Shown piece after piece: positions 39,579 through 48,265 of a stretch of 58,000 bases of DNA. The translations under genes and the position numbers were made by a program. Location: contig CM043965.1 in assembly GCA_014529385.2 (NCBI GenBank), positions 11,584,412-11,642,411 of the forward strand. The letters are read 5' to 3'. Under the pieces are notes generated by a model, which saw only the letters and a program-made list of their open reading frames with translations, searched no databases and was not told where the DNA came from. Source of the stretch: Adiantum capillus-veneris. Its lineage: Eukaryota; Streptophyta; Polypodiopsida; Polypodiales; Pteridaceae. Within the stretch, counting starts at the first letter, position 1; each line of letters begins with the position of its first letter.

Positions 39579-40337
39579 TGTTAGGAAATAGAACATAGCT
39601 AAATAGATAATTGAGTAGATTACTTAATAGAGAGAGACAGATTTACATACACGAGGTTATAGAGTAGAGAGAGAGAGAGAGTACACACGATATACGTGGT
39701 TCACCCAATGTGGGCTATGTCCACGGGAAAGCAGCCACTCAAGGGCTTTAGTACTTCAAAACAAGAAGTAGTTTACAAAGGGATTATACCCTTTTGGAGC
39801 TCCCGCCTTGCTTCACTCTCACCACCTCACACCCACCTTGTTGCATCAACTTCACACTCTATATATGTGTGTAGAAATGGCCTCCTTTTATAGGCCAAAA
39901 GGGTTGCCCTCTCTCATGAGAGGCAGCCATGTGTAGTTGCCCTTGTGTAGATAGGTCCGCTTTTGGATTCGTCCACCGGCCATTGAATTCATCCACCGCC
40001 GGCCATTGACTTTCGACCACCGGCCACCACCGGCCACCACCGGCCATTGACTACCGGCCACCAGCCAACTGATCGGTTGTTTTCCGACCACTTTCCGGCC
40101 GCCGTTCGGCCATAATATTCCGGCGAAAAGGAATATTTTGGCGAGGGAAAAAAAAGTCTTGGGGGCTTCCGCCCCCGAGGCCCCTAAAGTTGCCCCTAAT
40201 TTTTGGCCGTGAAAATTTTGGTTTTCGGCGAGTGATTTTTCTTTACGCACGATGGCTTCTCCTCATAATGGGGGCCTTACAAATGTGCGCTTTTACCACA
40301 AAAAATTACAAGGGTAAATCAGGCTCCATACTTAATA
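39579..40337 (-). repeat. Copia 5' LTR (right copy)
   Basis: Direct repeat of 34774-35563 with the same ends, and with shorter GA and CCACCGGCC repeat arrays. Confidence 0.93.
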
Positions 40338-40342
40338 ATTGA

Positions 40343-41330
40343 CACATTCATTTGCGCCGCCTTTGATGAATGGCAGCTTGAGCAGAAAGAAAAAGTGAAA
40401 GATAAAATTACATGTCTATGTGGCAATGTAAACAAGGCTGCTTGGTGGAGGAGTGTAATGGATGTGTACCATGTAATGATGCCCGTTATGTTCGCGATCC
40501 ACAATCTTGATCAAAGGGCACCAAACTTGGGCAAAGTGTGGATGACATGGTGGTTAGTCCAGTAGATTCTTGAAAATATCGAAGAGTTGAAAGAGTCTGT
40601 AGTAGAGAAGGAGTGGCGATTACCATTCTCTGGCAAAAAACAGCAAAAAAATTTGGCCAAGTATTTTCATGCAAGGTGGAAGAGCACTCATTGTCCACTC
40701 CATAGTGTTGCTTACATGCTTGATCCAGAGTATTGGAATTTAGGTATGATGTCCAATACAAAGGTGGTAAGTGATTTCTATCACGTGGTCAACACGTTCT
40801 ACTCCAACGTTCAGGATCGAATTGATTGCATCAAAGAAATTAGTGCATTTAGATTAAAAGAAGGTTCTTTTGCGAATGATTTTGTACAAGTAATGGCAAA
40901 AGAGCAACCTGCATGGAAGTTGTGGATGATGAATGGTGGAGAGCATTACTCTACCTTATGTCCCCATGCAATGAAATTATTGGCACAATGTGCACTAAAC
41001 TTAAGTTCAGAGAGAAAATGAACTATGTACAAGTATGTTCACAACACTATTCGCAACAGACTATTAGCAGACATAGCAAAAAAATTAGTGTATATGTTTT
41101 GCAACGAAAAGATATTGAATCACATTAAAAGTGCTGGCTACGAGGAGAAAATGCCAACTTGGTTGTATGATTAACAAAATGAAGACAAAGAAGAGTTCAA
41201 TGTTGGTGTATCGTAGTACACTACAGACAAAACAAAAGAGAATTTGATAATAAATGTGGAGATTGAATTACAAGGAGTACCACAACACTCGGACTTAGAA
41301 CCAGATAAAAACTCAACAGAATCAATGTAG
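40343..41330 (+). pseudogene. hAT transposase, C-terminal part with dimerisation domain
   Basis: Coding resumes in the frame left at 34768: TFICAAFDEWQLEQKEKVKD, then NKAAWWRSVMDVYHVMMPVM, and after a TAG at 40563, NLAKYFHARWKSTHCPLHSV, AYMLDPEYWNL and WKLWMMNGGEHYSTLCPHAM. KLLAQCALNLSSERK (the hAT dimerisation motif) is followed by a TGA at 41019 where relatives have Trp, then YKYVHNTIRNRLLADIAKKL. A natural-looking TAG closes it at 41328. Together with the upstream pieces this is a complete but inactivated transposase. Confidence 0.92.
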
Positions 41331-41442
41331 CTTGAGAGTAGAACGTGTAAATGTCAAAAATCATTGTAAAAGACCTTGTGCTCAAATGTGTTTTGAGTAA
41401 TTACAATGCTTCATATTCGCAATTGTACATAGTTTGTTGCTC

Positions 41443-42013
41443 TCAATTGTGTTGCTTTGAAGCAGCATCTTGCTCATCAAACATATTTCTAATTGTGCTA
41501 GGAGTATCTTGGCAAGCTTGCTTGAATTTATACTCGTTTACCATGCCAAACATAATATATATTCCTTGTGGAATATCTTGTGAACAGATTGCGCATCGAC
41601 TACTCAGTTTTGCATTTAACGAATAAGACAAACAAAATGATAATAATAACCACATGTCAATGTATAATATCCACTCCATCCATCAAAATTCTTGTAGCAA
41701 ATTGGACATTGGGAAGATGAGGATGCATCTGAAGTAGACAAGGGGACCAAATCTGGATGCATGACCCTTGTATAGGTGTTGGATTCACTCGCTGTGTCAG
41801 ATTTTGAACGTCCTGGCTTTAGCCGTGAATGCTTTTCTCCATCCGTACTTGTGAGTGTTGGGGTGTCTGGGTGGCTATACAAAGCCGTGTCATCGCTTGT
41901 TGTGCCGACATACCGTGTTCTAGAAACTTCATGCGCTGAAATGCATTAACAGCCGCTCGTTGTTGATCATCGGGTAGTGATTGGGTGCCAATATCTTGTT
42001 CTTCATTGGCCAT
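41443..42013 (-). pseudogene. Captured RING-finger-like gene fragment
   Basis: The minus strand reads MANEEQDIGTQSLPDDQQRA, then, after a frame slip near 41880, PGRSKSDTASESNTYTRVMH, SSSQCPICYKNFDGWSG, LTCGYYYHFVCLI, and after another slip LLNAKLSSRCAICSQDIPQG. The Cys/His spacing (CPIC, CGYYYHFVC, CAIC) fits a RING-type zinc finger of E3 ubiquitin ligases, with Tyr at one usual His. It lies inside the hAT, opposite to the transposase. It is probably host sequence acquired by the transposon; frame breaks make it a pseudogene. Confidence 0.6.
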
Positions 42014-42336
42014 TTTCTCTTAGATCTGCAATCAATAGATAGACAAATATTCAATATCATTGGCAAATATATATTCTCACGATTCAATAGTCTCATAGAT
42101 GCACAAGATAGTAACTTCTCATTCACTACAAAAGACGTCAAAATCCATTAATTCAAACCACAACAAATGTGACTAATTGAACTTCAAGGCAAATTTAAAA
42201 TACTCACACTCAACATGACAAATTTGAAATGACTAAAGATAATTGACTCAATTAGGTGAACCACCTGAAACCAGATAATACACTTCAATAAAAAATAGAA
42301 TACCCTGGACAAGACATATGTATATCATAGAAATGT

Positions 42337-42947
42337 TTAAATCGGATAAAATGATGGTGCAAGTTCAACAAGCGGATGTTGGAAAGGGTTAGGGTCTGTC
42401 TTTAAATGTTCTTTAAAAATTATCAGCACGTCAAAAGCATTTCTTCTTTGGTCCCGCTCTTTTGACTTCATCCAACAATCTACTTTAATCCGAATAGCCC
42501 TCAAAACATCTTCGTCCGGTGGTGAAAAACTTCTTCTAGAAAATAAACATTTCTGGCTGCACTCCAAAAATCTGCTAGCATGTCGAATAGGTAACCCAAT
42601 TCATAAATGTTTCTTGTATATGCATCTGTGCACTATGGATCGTATAGTTCAGGAGCAATCTATGGTCGCTTAGCCATCTCGACATTCCCTGCTCTCTGTG
42701 CCTCCAAAACTGTAGAGTCCAACTGTGCGCTTTGATGCAGATAATTAATTGTTGCATGCTTAGTTGGTGATCTAAGCATCATACACCAACCAATGATGCC
42801 GACACGGGGTTTATTGACGCGAGTAGAGACCAACATTATGTTGAACGGGTGCAAGTTATTGTGCTCTATACCAACCGAGTGGACAACCGCATTGCCGTCG
42901 ATTAAAGTGTGACAAATGGCTGGCAACTGCTCGATCACTATTTGAGC
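42337..42947 (-). pseudogene. Captured protein-kinase-like gene fragment
   Basis: A 3' splice-site-like TCCTTGTAG precedes AQIVIEQLPAICHTLIDGNA. Kinase-like motifs follow in order: IEHNNLHPFNIMLV (catalytic-loop type, usual Asp is Asn), VGIIGWCMML (DFG position degraded), then after a stop IAPELYDP (APE-type) and IYELGYLFDMLADFW. A frameshift leads to a C-terminal helix region, PPDEDVLRAIRIKVDCWMKS, ending APSFYPI at a TAA (42337). The N-lobe is not found. The region 42948-44280 upstream would be intron or lost sequence. Family assignment is from motifs only. Confidence 0.55.
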
Positions 42948-44280
42948 CTACAAGGATAACCAAATTGACCCATAATTTAGTTGCACAAATCTGCATTCAA
43001 ATTTTGCAAAGAATTGGCATCATACGCGTCAAAAAAAATCCAAAGGCCTAGGAGAAAATTTTAGATTGCTCCTTTATACCAATGCTATGTAATTATGTAG
43101 GCTTTTACTCAAAGAAAGAAAGTTAAAATTAGTATTGAATTATGCCTAGCTATGCGGTTCAAACATGCATGTTTTATAAATTGGATCATATACAAAGTAA
43201 AATACATTATATCCGTGCATTAAAGTCTTGACTATGTTATATATACATGTATGATTCTAAATTCCCAGGGAGATTATAATTGAAGAGCATTGAAGAAACT
43301 AAATGAGTTACTTTTTCCTTTGTTGTAACACTGCGCACGCTAAAAATTCTTGACATTTTATGTAGAAGATAGTAGCGAGAAAACTCCATGTAATACTTGA
43401 AATTTTTGACAAAACTAGTAAAGCATAGCTAATTCCTTGATAACAAGGCATTTGGGGCATTTGAATACATAGTTAATTGGTTTTCTAAATGAAAAGAATA
43501 AATCAACTATCAAGCGTATCTCATAAAATTTCAAAATCTAAATTTATTAAGAGGATTTATGCTTTCTAAACTTTCCAAAAAATATGTAGTATCTTGGTTT
43601 TAACCCCTAGATTTAGCTTAAAATATGAATTTGCAAAAAGATAGCATTGTTTGAAGAGAGCTTTGAAAGGCTGAAAATTACCTGTAAACAGCATTTTACG
43701 AAAATCAAATTCTCATTTACTACTTATAGTGATTGATAAATATAGGCTTTCAAATATGATATTTTCCATCCAAGATGACATTTTCTTTCAATATGGGTTT
43801 ATAAGTTTGAAAGATATGATTTCTTTAGGAAGTTATAGAGTTTTTATGTTTTTTTACCAAACACAGCTCAAAATTTGTGTGAATTTTCATTCTAAAACTT
43901 AACATATATCTTTTTCTATAGTATATATTGTGGCGTGGGAAAAAATGGTATACTTTTTTCACCTCATAACCTATGCACACAATGGGCAAGATCCAAAAAG
44001 TCAATTATTAGCTTATGGAAATAAATGTCAAAAGTTAATGAAAAAGCAAGACACTTTAGTGTCCTACGACATTGACTGTCCAATTACAGAACTAGTGTTA
44101 AAAAGATAAAAAATAATTTTTAACATGCAATTTGTGTGGAAATAATTTTTTGCATATAATTTATATAAATGGAGCATTTAAAATAGCGATGATTGATGAA
44201 TAAAGTATTCTTTTGAATATGAGTAGCTAGTATATAGTTTCATATGGACAATTAAAAACAAATTTTTTTTAAAAAAAATC
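42948..44280. other. AT-rich hAT interior without a supported gene
   Basis: About 1.3 kb of AT-rich sequence with frequent stops on both strands. It may contain the intron upstream of the kinase-like exon. I see no repeats or conserved protein motifs. Confidence 0.5.
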
Positions 44281-44290
44281 ATACATTTGT

Positions 44291-44337
44291 ATATGAAATA
44301 CTCTTCACTGTTGCGTTACCGACCAAGTATTTTATAT
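44291..44337. repeat. hAT hairpin unit 1 (left of gypsy C insertion)
   Basis: Stem ATATGAAATACT / AGTATTTTATAT (12 pairs, one G-T) encloses a loop with TTGCGTTACCGACC (44311-44324). The same loop core recurs right of gypsy C at 53371, 53439 and 53518, so the insertion split a hairpin array. Confidence 0.7.
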
Positions 44338-44356
44338 TCTTAATACTTAAAAAATT

Positions 44357-44361
44357 AACTG
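44357..44361. repeat. Target duplication of gypsy C (left)
   Basis: AACTG here and at 53260-53264 flank TG...CA LTR ends. Confidence 0.92.
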
Positions 44362-45954
44362 TGTAACATTTAATGGCCTATAATCTTATGTGTAGCGGAA
44401 ATTAGAATGAACATAGTGGGCATTTCATTAGAATAGATTCCTAATGAGAATTACAAGAGTGCTTGGGTGGAGAGAGCAGCAAAAAGCATAACACCTAGTT
44501 AGATAGCATCGACAATACTTTCAAAAGAGAGAGAAATTAAGCTGTTGACAACAGTTGAGGACCGGATTTGCATGGAGCCGGTCCCCCCTCCAAAAGGCTT
44601 TGTATTATGGTTTCTCCCATCAAGAGAGACATTGTACAATACAATTCTTTGTGTTCCTTCAAGACTAGCTAGTGCAATGAAGATGGAAGCTTCATACACC
44701 AAGCAAAACACTTGATCAAACACAACTTGAATTATCCCCGTTCTCAGACCCAAGACCTCACACACCTTCGAAGATGGTGAGAGCTAGCAGGGTATGAGAG
44801 TGGATTGAGAAGAAAAAGAAGTATCTTACGAGAAAGATGTACATCTCCTCACATAATCACTCATATTAGCATAGCTTAGCTTAGTAATTAGCTTGGTAGA
44901 GAAGATGAGCATGCATTGAAGCTTGGCTCTTGGTTGGATTTGCATCCATATGCCAAGAGAGTGTTGATGTAGGCTTCTATCTCACAAGCTTGGAGTAGGT
45001 GATGAGCTCTCCATTAAAGCTTGGGAGGAGATAGAGTATTTTCCCTTCACACATGGTCAAGTGTGTGAGTGTTGTGTGTCAATGCCAAGCAAAAATCAGC
45101 CCCCCCCTCTCTCTTGGGCGAGCCCTAGCTGCTAATTAGGTCTGCCTTTTGCCTCATTGGACCTCCCCACGTCAAGCCAATAGGAATTAAGCAGCATAAG
45201 TGATAGCCTTCTGACATGTGTCCCCCTTTCCCCTTTTGTGAGAGCTTTAGGTAATTAAATAATTAAACTAAACTCTCATTGGACCCCTTTGCCTCCTGGC
45301 CAATAGGAATCAGGCAAGCCATGGGGCTCCTGAATGCTCATTGGACCCCTTGGGAGACTGCCCAATAGTCTTCTAGGAGACTTAATTCTCATTGGTTTCT
45401 TTTATTAAATGTTTTTAAATTAATTAAACTAGATTTACTCTAGCTTAATTCTCATTGGTCCACTTCAAGGGTCTTCCAATAGGAATTGGGCACACCTTGT
45501 GGGCATCTGGCCTAGGGAACTGACACGTGTCCCTCATTCCCTTTGTGTAAAGGGAGCCTGTGTGTGTGTGTGTGGCTTTCTCTCTCATCCCCTAGCTTTG
45601 GGGCTCGCCCCCTCCCATGTAGGGATGTGCAAAGACTTTTTAGGGCACACACTAAGCATCCAATTTTCCCTAGGGTTGACCTTTGGACACAACCTTTGAA
45701 TTTTGGAACCTTAGCATTTTGGAAGTCTTAATGGGCTGAACCTTAGGGTCTTTTTGGCCCATTGTTTCACATGGCTCTTTTGCAGATGGCCCCCCCTTTG
45801 GATCCCTATTTTCCCTCCTTTGGATCCCTACTGTGGCCGGTCTGCTAGCTTAACCAATATTCTAGCTTTTTCTCCCTTGGCACTTCCCCACATTAAATGA
45901 TCAGTTTAATATGAGAAAATCATTTAGGAGAATTAGATATTGATTATTATGACA
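44362..45954 (-). repeat. Gypsy C 3' LTR (left copy)
   Basis: TGTAACATTT...TTATGACA. It contains repeated ATTGG...CCAAT inverted pairs between 45156 and 45480 (CCAAT-box-like in both orientations) and a (TG)n run near 45557. Confidence 0.95.
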
Positions 45955-45973
45955 TTACCTCTCTCTTGAAATC
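45955..45973 (-). other. Gypsy C polypurine tract
   Basis: Minus strand CAAGAGAGAGGTAA directly before the LTR. Confidence 0.8.
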
Positions 45974-46312
45974 ATAGTCGTCCTCGACTATGGTGTAGAG
46001 AAGATAAAGCATATGCATGAGTCCTTTTCTTTAGCGGGTAGAGGATCCCTATGTTACCCTACGACATCATTCCATAATGGATGACTAGTCCATTTGGCGC
46101 TTGAGAGCCTGAGGCTGCCGCAAGCATGTCTGCACATTAGTCCTATCAGTCTTCCATAGTAGAGTGACAAGCTCTACTTGGTGTTCGGGAGACGTCGTCT
46201 CCGCAAACTTGATCTAAGCATGCATACTACTTCATTTTTGTGCACAAATAAAGAAAAAGAGAGTCTTATAAGACAAAAATTTTTGTTCATTTTTAACATT
46301 TTGTACATTTGC

Positions 46313-48265
46313 TTACTCTTGGGAAGCATTGTAAGCATTGACAAGGTTTAGGTTATCCTTTAATTGTATGCCTTGCATCCATCTAGCATCTTCAAAAGGA
46401 TAATTCTTAAACTTAATAAGATATCGTCGGATAGTCTTACCGCCTCTTAATACCTGGTCTTCATGTTGGAGAATGGACTCGGGCTGCAGCACCTCCTCGT
46501 GGTCCTCGATCTCCGGTGGATCTTCAATAGTTGGTTCTTGAGGTGGCTCTCCTTTGTAAGGCTTTAATAGGCTCACATGAAAAGCATTGTGTATGAGCCA
46601 ATGATTGGGCAACTTAAGTTGATAGGCCATCTCATTGATTGGCCTAAGAATCTGGAAGGGACCATAATACCTTTTTGCTAGTTTAGCATAGTACTTTTGG
46701 TGGCCCGTAGGATTCTTGCCCGTCGTGTGCCTTAATCGAGCCTTGGGAAACTTTAACAAGACCCAATCGTTTTCTTTAAAGGCTTGGGCTCTTCTATGCT
46801 TGTCAGCAGCAGCCTTTTGCCTTTGCTGTGAGATAGAGATAGCATCCTTAATCTTTTGGAAAGATTCTTGTAGGTCTCGGCTATACTCATCTGCAGCGAA
46901 GATCTTCCCATGTACCTTAAGTAGCAAGGGACTTTTTGATCTTCCCTCAATTACCTCGAAAGGTGCTTTTCCTGTGGAAGTATGTACAGTGTTATTGTAA
47001 GCATACTCTACTAAGGGTAAGTACTTCTCCCATTGGGATCTTTGATCTACTTCCGTTACATAGGCTTTTAGTAGATCAAGAATGGTTAGGTTAGCTATTT
47101 CACTTTGGCCATCAGTTTGTGGATGATAGGCCGAAGAGAAGTTTAGCCTTGTTCCTAAATTCTCAAAGAGACCCTTCCAGAAATTACTGGTCATTCTAGG
47201 ATCTCTATCCGACACTATGGACATTGGCAAGCCATGGTACTTGAAAATTTGTGAAATGAAGAGGGTTGCCATTTGATGGGCTTTGATAGTCTTTTTGACA
47301 GGTATAAAATGAGCTTGTTTACTGAACCTGTCTACTATCGTCCATGTTCTCGTATTCCCATGGATAGACTTAGGCAATCCAAAGATAAAATCCATGGATA
47401 TGCTCTCCCAAGGTGAATTAGGGATTGGCAATGGTTGAAGCAATCCAAGTTGCTTCCCTCTATCAAATTTTGTCTTTTGACATACCACACATTTGGAAAC
47501 ATACTCGTGTATGTTCACTTTCATGGTAGGCCAATAGAAATATGTTTCAATTCCCTTTAGGGTAGACTGAATCCCTCTATGCCCCGCATATGGGGGAGCA
47601 TGAGATTCATACATTACTTTCTCACGTAGTGAGTTAGTAACGCATAGTCTATTGCCATAGAGAAGATAACCATCTTGTAAAGTAAATGGTTCTTCTTTCT
47701 TCCCTAATGCAAGGGCTGAAATCACATCTCTAAAATCGGGATCAATAGCATACTCATCTATCATTGAAGATAGATCATTGTGAGTTGCTATGGAAACCGC
47801 ATTCACTCTCGGTCGTCTTGAGAGTGCATCGGCTACTTGATTATGCTTGCCAGCAATGTGAGCAATATGAAAATGAAATTGCGAAAGGAAATTTGCCCAC
47901 CTCATTTGTTTGTCGGAAAGCTTGGTCTGCGTCATGAAGTACTTAAGACTTTGGTGATCCGTTCGCAGAATGAAAGGAGTCCCCAATAAATAGTGCTTCC
48001 ATGAGTCTAAGGCATGTAGAACTGCAAGGAGTTCTTTTTCGTATATGCCTAGAGCTTGCTCAACAGGGTCGAGCCTTCGACTCTCATAGCCTATGGCGTG
48101 CCCTTCTTGGAGCAGAAACAGCCCCAAGGCAATCACCACAAGCATCACATTGGACCTCAAATGGTTTTGAGAGATCCGGTAGTGTAAGCACAGGTTGAGA
48201 GATAAGCTTTTCTTTAAGCTTTTCGAAAGCATTGTTCTCTTTAGCAGACCACGTATACCTAACAT
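46313..48265 (-). CDS. Gypsy C RNase H, integrase and chromodomain-like tail
   Basis: The true coding starts near 48115 (LLQEGHAIGYESRRLDPVEQ); the first ~50 codons of the open frame are out of register. RNase H: YEKELLAVLHALDSWKHYL, then RTDHQSLKYFMTQTK. Integrase zinc finger: HAPPYAGHRGI...CVVCQKTK. Catalytic core: SMDFIFGLPKSIHG, IVSDRDPRMTSNFWK, HPQTDGQSEIAN (D, D, E). After the GPF segment (KRYYGPFQILRPINEMAYQL) a chromodomain-like end, EVLQPESILQHEDQVLRGGK then YLIKFKNYPFEDARWMQ, is seen; such tails target integration to particular chromatin. It overlaps the upstream frame and is joined to it by a one-base shift. Confidence 0.93.
   Translation of the reverse strand: MLGIRGLLKRTMLSKSLKKSLSLNLCLHYRISQNHLRSNVMLVVIALGLFLLQEGHAIGYESRRLDPVEQALGIYEKELLAVLHALDSWKHYLLGTPFILRTDHQSLKYFMTQTKLSDKQMRWANFLSQFHFHIAHIAGKHNQVADALSRRPRVNAVSIATHNDLSSMIDEYAIDPDFRDVISALALGKKEEPFTLQDGYLLYGNRLCVTNSLREKVMYESHAPPYAGHRGIQSTLKGIETYFYWPTMKVNIHEYVSKCVVCQKTKFDRGKQLGLLQPLPIPNSPWESISMDFIFGLPKSIHGNTRTWTIVDRFSKQAHFIPVKKTIKAHQMATLFISQIFKYHGLPMSIVSDRDPRMTSNFWKGLFENLGTRLNFSSAYHPQTDGQSEIANLTILDLLKAYVTEVDQRSQWEKYLPLVEYAYNNTVHTSTGKAPFEVIEGRSKSPLLLKVHGKIFAADEYSRDLQESFQKIKDAISISQQRQKAAADKHRRAQAFKENDWVLLKFPKARLRHTTGKNPTGHQKYYAKLAKRYYGPFQILRPINEMAYQLKLPNHWLIHNAFHVSLLKPYKGEPPQEPTIEDPPEIEDHEEVLQPESILQHEDQVLRGGKTIRRYLIKFKNYPFEDARWMQGIQLKDNLNLVNAYNASQE

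Larger units (their letters stand above)
34774..40337 (-). mobile_element. Ty1/copia element, Tnt1-like, nearly intact
   Basis: LTRs of 790 bp (34774-35563) and 759 bp (39579-40337) enclose a minus-strand gag-pol of ~1290 codons. An initiator-Met primer site lies by the right LTR and a polypurine tract by the left. The only clear coding lesion is one in-frame TGA. The element sits inside the hAT transposase with duplication ATTGA. LTRs differ by scattered substitutions and repeat length (roughly 5% by eye). Confidence 0.95.

Noticed and set aside
44499-45731. Open frames in the gypsy C LTR, repeated at 51806-53036
   Set aside because: Same content in both LTRs, no motifs; chance frames in a regulatory repeat.
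48116-48118. Programmed frameshift between gag and pol in gypsy C
   Set aside because: It lies within RNase H rather than at a gag-pol border and looks like a one-base insertion.
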